Shown: one piece after another, positions 8,279 to 17,152 of the stretch
Layout of the letters: every line of letters starts with the position of its first letter
Numbering within the stretch: position 1 is the stretch's first letter
Source: Palsa-965 sp044448685
GTDB taxonomy: Bacteria > Bacteroidota > Bacteroidia > Palsa-965
DNA length: 64,000 nt
Assembly: GCA_044448685.1 (NCBI GenBank)
Contig: JBIOHC010000015.1
Location: 1-64,000, forward strand
Reading direction: 5' to 3'
Made by a program: the position numbers and the translations under genes
Notes under the pieces: generated by a model
Told to the model about the DNA's origin: nothing
Databases searched by the model: none
The model's input: the letters and a program-made list of their open reading frames with translations, nothing else

Positions 8279-9739
8279 TCAATGTGCCTGATAAGCTCCG
8301 GCATCGGCTCCGAAAGGAGGACGGGAAGCATTATTCAGATCAATCAGAACAGGGTACAATAAATTGCCTCCTATTCCCTTTGCGGGAGAGCCAGTATGGA
8401 TATTCAAATTGTTATTCACTTCATCGTAAAATTGAGGATCCTGGTTGAAAATATTGTTATTCGGGCAACCGAAATTACAATTACCGTTCACTGACATAGT
8501 GCTTGCAATAAGACAGTTATTGAATGTATACCTGAAATGGGTGGAAACACTGCTTGCAGAATCCAGTTTAAGTTCATCTGCATTCGCCCCATAAATAATA
8601 CAATTCAGGAAATTAGCACTGTCCAGATTTCTGATCCTTCGGATATTGCTGATGTCTGTATACCAATTACTCAGGATGACGGAAGCATTGTTACGTGTGG
8701 AGGTGGAGTAATAGTCGCCGAAACTGCATTGACGAAAGGAGTAGGAGCCTCCAATGGTAAGCGCAAGGGTATAATGGGCACAATTGGAAACAGCTATATT
8801 GTCACTTACGATGCTGGCCCCCCTTCCGTAAATACCGGCAACGGACATATTGAAAATCCTGGTATTGGTCAGTCGCAGAGTCGGATTTCCACTGGAAGCA
8901 TCGACCGTATCAACCAGCAGGCCTACAGATCCGTTTCTTATTACAGCCCAGTCTATCACATTGTTTTTACTCAGAGCCGAGAGCCAGATATTGCCCCACT
9001 GACCTGGAATTGAGAAATAGTCGGCCTCCAGCCTGTCGCCCGAAAAATTGACAGGTTGGTTATAGCTTCCGTTAATGAGTAGTGTTCCGGCTTTATAAAC
9101 CCAAAGGACCGCATTGTTATGCATATATACTCTGGTTCCGGGCATCATTTGCAGGGTACAGGCGGAATCGACCACCAGGTAGTTAAAAACAAGGTGAGGT
9201 TTATCGTTTTTCCATACATCCCCGCATATTGCTTTGGAATAGGGGACAGAGCTTCCGTCTGACAGCAGGATATAATTGGTTGGTTTATGCAGGTATACAT
9301 TCTGGCCTATGGCTTCCAGAATGACATGCTGGCGGTGTCCGTTGACATCGAACAGGAGGGAGTCGGCAACAATGACAGGGCCTCCGCTAAGCGGGTTGAC
9401 AGTCACTTTTACCCAGACATACATACTGTCTTTGGCTGCAATTTTAGTATTTGCCAGGTTTCCGTTCAATTGCCATCCGTCCACATTGACCTTATAAGGT
9501 GAATTCGAGCCCCCGGCAAGGCGTATGTTACTTATGCTAATTGGTTGATTATAAGTGTTCCGGACAAGAAAATGCCGGGTTGTGGACCCGATTGTCGTGA
9601 ACACGGTATCGAATAAAAGGGTATCAGCCGAGAATTTAAGGCGGGCACTGGTATCTGTCAGAAGCGTATCTTTTCGGCAGGAAAACAGACCTGAAAAAAG
9701 GCTTAAAAAGAGTATGAAAAGAGAAATCTTACGGAGCAT
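8279..9739 (-). CDS. right-handed parallel beta-helix lipoprotein
   Basis: A 486-residue lipoprotein: the signal peptide ends in the lipobox LFSC (Cys 21), predicting lipidation by Lgt. After a strand-rich N-terminal domain (FDTVFTTIGSTTRHFLVRN, an Ig-like pattern), the central part has short repeated strands with Asn and small residues typical of a right-handed parallel beta-helix (for example LRLTNTRIFNMSVAGIYGRG, SIVSDNIAVSNCAHYTLAL, SANFLNCIIYGANADELKL). The C-terminal block GADAGAYQ is commonly found at the end of such Bacteroidota proteins. Cell-surface carbohydrate binding or lyase activity is possible but no catalytic residues are identifiable. Confidence 0.82.
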   Translation of the reverse strand: MLRKISLFILFLSLFSGLFSCRKDTLLTDTSARLKFSADTLLFDTVFTTIGSTTRHFLVRNTYNQPISISNIRLAGGSNSPYKVNVDGWQLNGNLANTKIAAKDSMYVWVKVTVNPLSGGPVIVADSLLFDVNGHRQHVILEAIGQNVYLHKPTNYILLSDGSSVPYSKAICGDVWKNDKPHLVFNYLVVDSACTLQMMPGTRVYMHNNAVLWVYKAGTLLINGSYNQPVNFSGDRLEADYFSIPGQWGNIWLSALSKNNVIDWAVIRNGSVGLLVDTVDASSGNPTLRLTNTRIFNMSVAGIYGRGASIVSDNIAVSNCAHYTLALTIGGSYSFRQCSFGDYYSTSTRNNASVILSNWYTDISNIRRIRNLDSANFLNCIIYGANADELKLDSASSVSTHFRYTFNNCLIASTMSVNGNCNFGCPNNNIFNQDPQFYDEVNNNLNIHTGSPAKGIGGNLLYPVLIDLNNASRPPFGADAGAYQAH

Positions 9740-9817
9740 TCTGCTTTTTTAAAGTCTTCAAAGATAGTAAACACAGAAAGAACGGAGGAAAGACAGAATT
9801 ATTTTATCATAAATGCC

Positions 9818-9846
9818 TTGTATTTTCCCGAAAATTGCTATTTTTG
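9818..9846 (+). promoter_or_regulatory. promoter of the L31 gene
   Basis: TTG (9818-9820), 18 bases, then TATTTTTG (9839-9846), matching the -33/-7 pattern of Bacteroidota. The predicted start point is about 20 bases before the ATG at 9874. Confidence 0.6.
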
Positions 9847-9873
9847 CCATCCTGAATTTAAAAACAGAATAAG

Positions 9874-10155
9874 ATGAAAAAAGGAATTCACCCAGACAAT
9901 TACCGTTTTTGTGTGTTTAAAGACATGTCAAACGAATATACTTTTCTGACCAAATCATGCTCAGATACCAAAGATACCATCGTTTGGGAAGACGGTAAAG
10001 AATACCCCCTGGTGAAACTTGATATTTCCCATATGTCTCACCCGTTCTATACAGGTAAGATGAAATTCGTTGATACAGCGGGTCGTATCGATAAGTTCCG
10101 TACCAAATACGCGAAAAAAGACAACAAAGCTGAAACCAAACAAGACGAAAAATAA
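9874..10155 (+). CDS. rpmE2: 50S ribosomal protein L31 type B
   Basis: A 93-residue L31. It begins MKKGIHPDNYRFCVFKDMS and has the conserved HPFYTGKMKFVDTAGRIDKF segment split around the usual S-H-P-F/Y-TG motif. The four zinc-binding cysteines of the C+ type are absent, so this is the zinc-independent type B form (longer insert; also called YkgM-like). Type B is the usual form in Bacteroidota. The charged tail (KKDNKAETKQDEK) is ordinary for the family. It has its own promoter and is followed directly by a strong hairpin terminator, so it is a single-gene unit. Confidence 0.96.
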   Translation: MKKGIHPDNYRFCVFKDMSNEYTFLTKSCSDTKDTIVWEDGKEYPLVKLDISHMSHPFYTGKMKFVDTAGRIDKFRTKYAKKDNKAETKQDEK

Positions 10156-10169
10156 GCCTCTTTTTTTAG

Positions 10170-10208
10170 GAAATCCCTTTCTGTAAACCAGGAAGGGATT
10201 TCTCTTTT
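10170..10208 (+). terminator. Rho-independent terminator of the L31 gene
   Basis: A perfect 10-bp stem, GAAATCCCTT (10170-10179) with AAGGGATTTC (10193-10202), and a 13-base loop, followed by TCTTTT. It lies 15 bases after the L31 stop codon. Confidence 0.85.
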
Positions 10209-10265
10209 AAGGGCGTTTCCGTCCTCCCCGGATCCCAATGCATTTATTGTTTATTTTAGCAGCAT

Positions 10266-12383
10266 ATGAGTAAGTCCAGGTCTAAAAGTTCCAAAACTTC
10301 TCCTCCTTCCGGTTCCTCACGTCTGTGGATGTGGCCTGCAATCATTTTTGCCTCGGCATTTTTATTATATGCCAACTCCATTCATAATTCCTATGCACTG
10401 GATGATGATATCTATACCCGTAAGAATGAATACATCAATGGACGCAGTCCTTCCGAACATTATAAAAAAGATTTCACTGGCTCCTTTGGCCATGTGATGC
10501 ATAACCTGCCGAAAATATTTCTGCAGGGTTCCCTTATGGGTTTCAATAATCAGAATGATGCCAACTACAGACCCATTGTTCTGCTGGATTTTTTGATTGA
10601 AACAGCCATTTTCGGAGAGAATCCTTATGTAAACCATTTTTTCAATGTCCTGTTCTATGCCCTGGCAATGGTCGTGCTCTACTGGTTCCTGTTGCGCCTG
10701 CTGAAAGACTATAATCCTTACATACCCTTGTTTATTACAGCCTTGTTTTTGCTGCATCCGATACATTCTGATGTGGTTGCTAATATAAAAAGCAGGGATG
10801 AAATTCTGGGTTTTTTGTTTGGCATAGGCAGCTTGCTTCAGCTAATGAAATTTGCCGAACGATCCATTGAAACGGACACATTCGGGTTCGGTATTAGAGG
10901 TCTACTTCAACTGATGAATTTTAAGAAACAGCCGCATAATAAATATATGCTATGGTCAATCTTTTTATTGTTCTGTTCTATTCTTTGTAAGGAGAATAGT
11001 GTAACCTTCTTGGTTATCATACCTGTGATGGTCTACACCTTCACTGACTTTTCCATAAAAAAGGTTGCCCTCATGACGATCCCATATCTGGGGTTGGCCG
11101 TGACCTATTATCTTATCCGGAAAGGAGTATTGAGCAGCCTGACATTCAAGAGTGATGTGGATGTGGTTAACAATTCACTCATGGGTACGAAAAATTTGAG
11201 TGACCGCTATGCCACCAATTTTACGATGATGGGAAGTTATCTTCGACTCCTCCTCTTTCCTTACAACCTGAGTTGGGATTACTCTTACAATACATTCCCC
11301 ATTGTAAGCTGGTGGAACTGGCGTGCAGCCTTAGCCGGAATTATTTATGGCGGTTTTCTCGGATATGCGGCAATCCGGGTCTGGAAAAGGGATGTCTATG
11401 CCTTTTGTATTATCTTTTATCTGGCAACCATTATACTCACTTCCAACCTCATTATCAAAATTCTGGCCACATTTGCTGAACGTTTTTTATTCCTTCCTTC
11501 TCTCGGTTTCTGTATTGCCGTTGTGTTTTTGCTCGGAAAGGTTTTCAAAGTAGACTTGAAGGCTTCAAAGCTTTCTTTCCCTTCCGGTCTCATTTATATC
11601 ATCATCGGCCTTTTCGCTTTTTATTCAATCCGGACTATCAGTCGCAGCCCCGACTGGAAAGATAATATGACCTTGTTCGAGGCTGGTTTAAGTACTCAGC
11701 CCGAAAGTGCCAGAGTCCATTTTGCGGTTGCCAGTGAACAAAGAATAAGAGGGGAAAGGGAAGGGAATCCTCCCGTAAAACAACAGTTTTTGGATGAAGC
11801 CATAAAGGAATACAAGAGGGGATTGGAGATTTATGACAAGGATCCTGAAATATATTTCAATATCGGCATCACCTATGCCGATATGGGCAGAAGAGACAGC
11901 GCCGAGCATTATTACAACAAATGTCTTGCACTCCGCCCTTCTTACGGAGGAGCAAGGAATAATCTGGGGGTTTATTATTTCAATGACAAGAAGTATGAAA
12001 AGGCACTGGAATACTTTAAAGGTGTCGTAAAGTATGATACAACTTATGCAGATGCCTATTCAAATATCGGTGCCTGTTATGATAATACAGGAATGCATCG
12101 GGAAGCCCTGGACGAATTTAAACTCGCCGCTAAATACAATAAAGAAGGATATTCGATTTATGACAATATGGCCAGGACCAGCCTTTTTCTGCATGACTCA
12201 GCTTTATCCAGGGCCTATACCGACACTTCCGTTCAGATAAAGACCCGCCTGGAACTGAGGAACCGGCAGATGCCTCAGACGGATGCATTCCCTTTTACTC
12301 CGGTGTCTGTTCTTATTTTCCTGACCATTGCAGGGTTTGGCATTTCTGTTTACTTTTCACGTAACAAACAATCATTATCCTGA
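10266..12383 (+). CDS. TMTC-like GT-C membrane protein with C-terminal TPR repeats
   Basis: A 705-residue protein. About ten hydrophobic helices span residues 22 to 450, and tetratricopeptide repeats fill about residues 475-660 (EIYFNIGITYADMGRRDSA, GGARNNLGVYYFNDKKYEKA and ADAYSNIGACYDNTGMHREA are three clear units). A last hydrophobic segment closes the C-terminus. The first periplasmic loop carries ALDDD (residues 44-48) in the position of the acidic catalytic motif of GT-C transferases, followed by YRPIVLLDFLIE and NPYVNHFFNVL. This arrangement matches the TMTC family, which in animals are O-mannosyltransferases; a role as a lipid-linked-sugar transferase is inference. A diverged 23-codon tandem duplication lies at 10821-10958. 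It is followed 4 bases later by the methyltransferase gene. Confidence 0.8.
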   Translation: MSKSRSKSSKTSPPSGSSRLWMWPAIIFASAFLLYANSIHNSYALDDDIYTRKNEYINGRSPSEHYKKDFTGSFGHVMHNLPKIFLQGSLMGFNNQNDANYRPIVLLDFLIETAIFGENPYVNHFFNVLFYALAMVVLYWFLLRLLKDYNPYIPLFITALFLLHPIHSDVVANIKSRDEILGFLFGIGSLLQLMKFAERSIETDTFGFGIRGLLQLMNFKKQPHNKYMLWSIFLLFCSILCKENSVTFLVIIPVMVYTFTDFSIKKVALMTIPYLGLAVTYYLIRKGVLSSLTFKSDVDVVNNSLMGTKNLSDRYATNFTMMGSYLRLLLFPYNLSWDYSYNTFPIVSWWNWRAALAGIIYGGFLGYAAIRVWKRDVYAFCIIFYLATIILTSNLIIKILATFAERFLFLPSLGFCIAVVFLLGKVFKVDLKASKLSFPSGLIYIIIGLFAFYSIRTISRSPDWKDNMTLFEAGLSTQPESARVHFAVASEQRIRGEREGNPPVKQQFLDEAIKEYKRGLEIYDKDPEIYFNIGITYADMGRRDSAEHYYNKCLALRPSYGGARNNLGVYYFNDKKYEKALEYFKGVVKYDTTYADAYSNIGACYDNTGMHREALDEFKLAAKYNKEGYSIYDNMARTSLFLHDSALSRAYTDTSVQIKTRLELRNRQMPQTDAFPFTPVSVLIFLTIAGFGISVYFSRNKQSLS

Positions 12384-12386
12384 TAG

Positions 12387-13277
12387 ATGGCTTTCGAATT
12401 TACATTACAGTCATATCCTTGTGCCGTTTGCGGAAGCACAGCCTTTGAACAGCGTTATAAAATCAAAGGATTTAATATTGTGCAATGCAAAGACTGTTCT
12501 TTTGTCTATGTAAATCCACGTATAAAAACGGAAGAGCTGTACAGGCTTTATGCCAGTGATTATTTTAACAATACCCAGTTCGGATATGAAAATTATGAAC
12601 AGAATGCAAGGCTGCGTAAGCTGACTTTCGAAAAATGGTATGCATTAATCGTTCCTTTTCTGGGCAAGAAAATGCAGAAAGCCATTGATATAGGATGTGC
12701 TTCCGGTGATTTCATAGAGGTGCTGATGAAGAATGGGTGGACGGATGTAGATGGTATAGAGCTTGATCCGGTTATGATTGAAAAGCTTCATCAGAAGCAT
12801 ATACCTGTTTCTACAGTTCCGCTCGAAAAACAAAGTGTACAAAAGAAATATCAGCTTATCACCCTTTTTGATGTGGTCGAACACCTGGCTTGCTTATCAG
12901 AAGCTTTTGCTAAACTGCATGACCTGCTAGAAGAAGATGGGGTGATTGCGCTCATTACTCCGGATTACAGCTCTTTACAGCGGAAGTTTTTTGGCTCTAA
13001 ATGGTTTCAGTTCAAACCCTATGAGCATATCCAGTATTTTACCCCCGAAACCCTGGCAAAAGCACTGAAACCTCATGGCCTACAGATAATACACCATGCT
13101 GCAAGCGGCCAGTTTGCCGATGGTGAATTCCTTGGCAGCCGGCTTGAACGCTACAATTTTAAAAGAATGGCTGCGTTATTTAACGGGCTGATGAGAGTTA
13201 CCGGATTGAAAAACAAAGCCTGGTATGCAGATACAGGTAGCATGTTTGTAATCATACAAAAGGAGAGAAAAGCATGA
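12387..13277 (+). CDS. class I SAM-dependent methyltransferase with N-terminal zinc ribbon
   Basis: A 296-residue protein. Two CxxC pairs (CAVCG near residue 13 and CKDCS near residue 35) form an N-terminal zinc-ribbon-like element. A Methyltransf_23-type domain follows, with motif I as AIDIGCASGDFIEVLMKNG (about residues 96-114), the acidic ribose-binding residue in VDGIELD and the VVEHL motif of the family. The layout is like methyltransferases in cell-surface sugar clusters. It starts 4 bases after the GT-C gene, and its stop overlaps the start of the GlmU-like gene by 4 bases, so the three are probably one transcript. The substrate is unknown; a glycan target is inference from neighbours. 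Confidence 0.88.
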   Translation: MAFEFTLQSYPCAVCGSTAFEQRYKIKGFNIVQCKDCSFVYVNPRIKTEELYRLYASDYFNNTQFGYENYEQNARLRKLTFEKWYALIVPFLGKKMQKAIDIGCASGDFIEVLMKNGWTDVDGIELDPVMIEKLHQKHIPVSTVPLEKQSVQKKYQLITLFDVVEHLACLSEAFAKLHDLLEEDGVIALITPDYSSLQRKFFGSKWFQFKPYEHIQYFTPETLAKALKPHGLQIIHHAASGQFADGEFLGSRLERYNFKRMAALFNGLMRVTGLKNKAWYADTGSMFVIIQKERKA

Positions 13278-14458
13278 ACCTTATCTTTTTTGATGACCCG
13301 GATATCCGGGGGGATTTACTTCCTCTGACCTTCACAAGGCCGGTAGCGGATTTGCGTGTCGGTATACTGACCATACGTGAGAAATGGGAAAAGAGGCTTG
13401 CCACGGTTTCTTCAACGCGTACGGTGGATTATCTGTCTGAAAAATTCCCGTGCAACATTTCATCCCTTACCGATAATATATGGGTGAATGGTAGTATCTG
13501 TCCATCGGATAGCTTAGTTCAGGAATTGAAAAGCTTAGTGCCCGGAGCATCCCTCCGTAAAGGAGATACGTTAATCGGATTTAATTCCGGCCTGCATGGT
13601 ACAGATCCGCTGGCTTTGAAAAAGGATGGTTTGGCAAAGGAAAGCAGGAACAGTTTTATTCAGATTGCGAAACCCTGGCATCTCTTCCGTCTGAATGGAG
13701 AAGCAATACGGGAAGATTATGACCTGATTACCAAAGGACGTAAATCAGCAACTATCAGTCCCACAAACCGGGTTTCCGGAACTGAAATCTTCATTGAGCA
13801 AGGAGCATCGGTAGAATATGCTATTCTTAATTCCCAAACAGGACCTGTATATATTGGCTCCGGGACTGAAATCATGGAGGGGTGTATGATCAGAGGGCCT
13901 TTTGCATTATGTGAGCATGCCGGTCTAAAAATGGGAGCTAAAATATACGGACCAACAACACTTGGCCCATACTGTAAGGCCGGGGGAGAGATAAGCAATT
14001 CAATCCTGCAGGGTTATTCGAACAAAGGCCATGACGGATTTTTAGGGAATTCAGTGTTGGGAGAATGGTGCAACCTGGGTGCAGATACTAACAATTCCAA
14101 TCTGAAGAACAATTACGCTGAGGTACAGCTTTATAATTACAGGCTAAAAAAGCCAGCAGGCACAGGATTGCAGTTTTGCGGTCTGATCATGGGTGACCAT
14201 GCCAAAACAGGGATCAATACCATGCTTAATACAGGCACTGTTGTCGGAGTTTCTGCCAATATATTCGGAGGCGGCTTCCCGGAAACCTTTATTCCTGATT
14301 TTTCATGGGGTGGGGCAGGTAAGCGGGAAGAATTTCGTCTTGACAAGGCACTCGAAGTGGCGGCACGAATGTATGAACGCAGAAATAAGGTTCTGGAAGA
14401 TTCAGATAAGCGTCTGTTAACCAGGGTTTTCGAATTGACAAAGTCCTTTCGGAATTAA
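13274..14458 (+). CDS. GlmU-family putative sugar nucleotidyltransferase
   Basis: A 394-residue protein of the Bacteroidota GlmU-like family. The N-terminal part begins MNLIFFDDPDIRGDLLPLTFTRPVADLRVGI in place of the usual GXGTRM nucleotide-binding signature, so nucleotidyltransferase activity is uncertain. The C-terminal half is a left-handed beta-helix of hexapeptide repeats (VYIGSGTEIMEGCMIRGPF; LGPYCKAGGEISNSILQGYS; GEWCNLGADTNNSNLKNNY), ending with the EVAARMYERRN segment. The fold indicates a trimeric acetyltransferase-like domain. It overlaps the preceding methyltransferase by 4 bases. An inverted repeat lies between it and lon. Confidence 0.85.
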   Translation: MNLIFFDDPDIRGDLLPLTFTRPVADLRVGILTIREKWEKRLATVSSTRTVDYLSEKFPCNISSLTDNIWVNGSICPSDSLVQELKSLVPGASLRKGDTLIGFNSGLHGTDPLALKKDGLAKESRNSFIQIAKPWHLFRLNGEAIREDYDLITKGRKSATISPTNRVSGTEIFIEQGASVEYAILNSQTGPVYIGSGTEIMEGCMIRGPFALCEHAGLKMGAKIYGPTTLGPYCKAGGEISNSILQGYSNKGHDGFLGNSVLGEWCNLGADTNNSNLKNNYAEVQLYNYRLKKPAGTGLQFCGLIMGDHAKTGINTMLNTGTVVGVSANIFGGGFPETFIPDFSWGGAGKREEFRLDKALEVAARMYERRNKVLEDSDKRLLTRVFELTKSFRN

Positions 14459-14472
14459 ATAGATTCCCCTTT

Positions 14473-14537
14473 CTGTCAAGACATGCCAAACTGTCTTATT
14501 TCCCTTCTGGCATGTCTATTGCTTTCCGCATGCTGTC
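14473..14537. promoter_or_regulatory. inverted repeat and CTGTC motifs upstream of lon
   Basis: GACATGCCA (14480-14488) pairs perfectly with TGGCATGTC (14508-14516) around a 19-base loop. CTGTC occurs three times nearby, at 14473, 14491 and 14533. There is no T-tract after the hairpin, so it is a poor terminator. Its place in the 108-base gap before lon suggests an operator or stress-response site (inference). It could also serve as a weak 3' end for the GlmU-like gene. Confidence 0.4.
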
Positions 14538-14566
14538 ATAAGATGCACTTATAAAATCAAGCTACT

Positions 14567-17044
14567 ATGCAAGATAATTTTGGATTTGACGAGTCAACAA
14601 TGGGACCGCTGGTGGATGATGATCATGAATTCATACCCCTTCTTTCAACAGAAGACGAAGAGCAGATGAACCAGGAAAAGTTACCTGAACTTCTGCCATT
14701 ACTGCCATTACGCAATACCGTACTGTTTCCCGGAGTCGTCATACCGATTACTGTCGGAAGGGATAAATCCATCCGCCTCATCAAAGATGCATATAAGGCA
14801 GACAGGACAATTGGCGTCGTCTCTCAAAAAAATGACAATGTGGAAGACCCAAAGCCTTCCGAAGTAAATAAGGTGGGTACAGTTGCATATATCATCAAGA
14901 TGCTGAGAATGCCGGATGGTAATACCACTGTTATTATTCAGGGCAAACGCAGATTCCTGATCGAGGAGGTTATTGAACAGGAGCCATATATGAAAGCCAG
15001 GGTAAAAGTATTTCCGGAAACCCGGCCTGCAAAAGATGACAAGGAGTTTCAAGCCCTCATCTCTTCCCTGAAGGATACTTCTCTGCAGATCATCAAACAA
15101 AGCCCCCATATTCCTACGGAAGCATCTTTTGCCATAAACAATATTGACAGTCCTTCCTTCCTGATCAATTTTGTTTCCTCCAACATGAATACCAATGTAG
15201 CCGAGAAACAGAAAATGCTTGAGGTGGCTGATCTGAAAGAACGGGCCACACTTGTCCTGGGTAACCTGACCAAGGAATTGCAGATGATAGAGCTTAAAAA
15301 CCAGATCCAGACAAAGGTAAAGGTGGATCTGGATAAGCAACAGCGGGAGTATTTTCTGCAACAGCAGATGAAGACTATTCAGGAAGAACTTGGAGGAAAC
15401 GGATCTGATCAGCAGGTTGCTGAACTGAGAGAAAAGGCCAGGGATATGAAGTGGAAGACTGAGCATTCGGAAAATTTCGAAAAGGAATTGAAAAGGCTGG
15501 AACGTATCAACCCCAATTCAGCCGAATTTTCAGTGCAGATGAATTATCTGGAATTGCTGCTTGATCTGCCCTGGGGTAAATACACGAAAGATGATTTCGA
15601 CCTGAAAAAGGCCACCAAAATATTGAACAGTGATCACTTCGGTCTGGACAAAGTAAAAGAAAGGATTCTGGAACACCTTGCCGTCTTAAAACTCAAAGGA
15701 AATTTCAAATCGCCTATCATTTGTCTGTACGGACCTCCGGGGGTAGGAAAAACGTCCCTCGGTAAATCAATTGCCCAGGCTCTTGGTCGTAAATATGTAC
15801 GTATGTCATTGGGAGGCCTGAAGGATGAGTCGGAAATTCGCGGACACCGTAAAACTTATATCGGTGCAATGCCCGGCCGGATTATGCAGAATATCAAAAA
15901 GGCAGGTACATCAAACCCTGTGTTTATTCTGGATGAAATTGATAAAGTAGGGAATGATTTTCATGGTGACCCATCCTCTGCTTTGCTTGAAGTGCTTGAT
16001 CCGGAACAGAATTCGGCATTCTATGACAATTATATTGAAATGGATTATGACCTCAGCAAGGTCATGTTTATAGCTACAGCTAATTCCCTCAGTACGTTGC
16101 AACCGGCTTTACGCGACAGGATGGAAATTATTGAAGTAACCGGTTACACCACGGAAGAGAAAATTGAAATTGCCAAACGCCATCTCATTCCGAAACAACT
16201 GGAAGAACACGGGATGAAAAAAACCAGCCTCACCCTGACGAATAAGATGATTGAATTCCTGATAGAGAATTATACACGTGAGTCAGGAGTAAGAGGTTTG
16301 GAGAAAACAATTTCGAAGATTATCCGGAGCGCCGCAAAAAGCATGGCTATGAAGGAGAAATTCAACAGGACCCCTCTGGAAAAAGATCTGGCAAAGATTC
16401 TGGGTCCTGCACACCAGAAAGACAGATACCAGGGTAATGATGTCGCAGGTGTGGTTACAGGTCTGGCCTGGACACCTGTAGGAGGGGATATCCTTTTTAT
16501 TGAATCCAGTATCAGCAAAGGCAAAGGAGGCAAACTTACACTCACCGGGAATCTGGGCGATGTAATGAAGGAGTCGGCTATCATTGCCCTGGAATATATG
16601 AAAGCCCATTCGGGTTTATTGGGCCTGGATGCTTCCGTTTTCGATAACTGGAATATACACATCCATGTGCCGGAAGGCGCCACTCCTAAGGATGGACCTT
16701 CTGCAGGTATTACGATGATGACAGCGATTGCATCGGCTTTCACACAACGTAAAGTGAAACCCAATATGGCCATGACAGGTGAAATTACCCTCCGTGGCAG
16801 GGTGCTTGCCGTAGGTGGTATCAAGGAAAAAATTCTTGCTGCACGACGGGCAGGAATCAAAGAAATTATCCTCTCTGTTGATAATAAAAAGGATGTGGAC
16901 GAAATCAAGAAAGACTATATCAAGGATCTTAAATTCATGTATGTCGAAAAAATGAGTGATGTTTTACGCCTGGCTCTGCTGAAAGAGAAAGTGCTGAATC
17001 CTATCAACGTAAAAGCTGAAAAGACGAACGAGAAAGTCTCCTGA
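14567..17044 (+). CDS. lon: ATP-dependent protease La (Lon)
   Basis: An 825-residue cytoplasmic AAA+ serine protease that degrades damaged and regulatory proteins. Order of domains: LON substrate-binding domain (about residues 40-240, beginning LPLLPLRNTVLFPGVVIP), coiled-coil region, AAA+ module with Walker A GPPGVGKT (389-396) and Walker B VFILDEID (452-459), and the protease domain with the Ser-Lys dyad Ser 712 in PKDGPSAGIT and Lys 755 in GGIKEKILAA. The Ser-Lys spacing of 43 matches E. coli Lon. A short acidic N-terminal extension (DESTMGPLVDDDHEF) precedes the LON domain, as in other Bacteroidota. It is monocistronic by position, with an inverted repeat upstream. Confidence 0.97.
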   Translation: MQDNFGFDESTMGPLVDDDHEFIPLLSTEDEEQMNQEKLPELLPLLPLRNTVLFPGVVIPITVGRDKSIRLIKDAYKADRTIGVVSQKNDNVEDPKPSEVNKVGTVAYIIKMLRMPDGNTTVIIQGKRRFLIEEVIEQEPYMKARVKVFPETRPAKDDKEFQALISSLKDTSLQIIKQSPHIPTEASFAINNIDSPSFLINFVSSNMNTNVAEKQKMLEVADLKERATLVLGNLTKELQMIELKNQIQTKVKVDLDKQQREYFLQQQMKTIQEELGGNGSDQQVAELREKARDMKWKTEHSENFEKELKRLERINPNSAEFSVQMNYLELLLDLPWGKYTKDDFDLKKATKILNSDHFGLDKVKERILEHLAVLKLKGNFKSPIICLYGPPGVGKTSLGKSIAQALGRKYVRMSLGGLKDESEIRGHRKTYIGAMPGRIMQNIKKAGTSNPVFILDEIDKVGNDFHGDPSSALLEVLDPEQNSAFYDNYIEMDYDLSKVMFIATANSLSTLQPALRDRMEIIEVTGYTTEEKIEIAKRHLIPKQLEEHGMKKTSLTLTNKMIEFLIENYTRESGVRGLEKTISKIIRSAAKSMAMKEKFNRTPLEKDLAKILGPAHQKDRYQGNDVAGVVTGLAWTPVGGDILFIESSISKGKGGKLTLTGNLGDVMKESAIIALEYMKAHSGLLGLDASVFDNWNIHIHVPEGATPKDGPSAGITMMTAIASAFTQRKVKPNMAMTGEITLRGRVLAVGGIKEKILAARRAGIKEIILSVDNKKDVDEIKKDYIKDLKFMYVEKMSDVLRLALLKEKVLNPINVKAEKTNEKVS

Positions 17045-17152
17045 TAGATAATCCATAGCCGGTACATTAATCCTTCATGCATGCAATATCCCTCCTGAGT
17101 TTTCGTTAAATTCATGGAAATTCTTTACTTTGTAGGAGGAAATCAGTCTAAT

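Noticed and set aside
14480..14520. Terminator after the GlmU-like gene
   Set aside because: The stem is good, but the loop is 19 bases and no T-tract follows; listed as a regulatory candidate.
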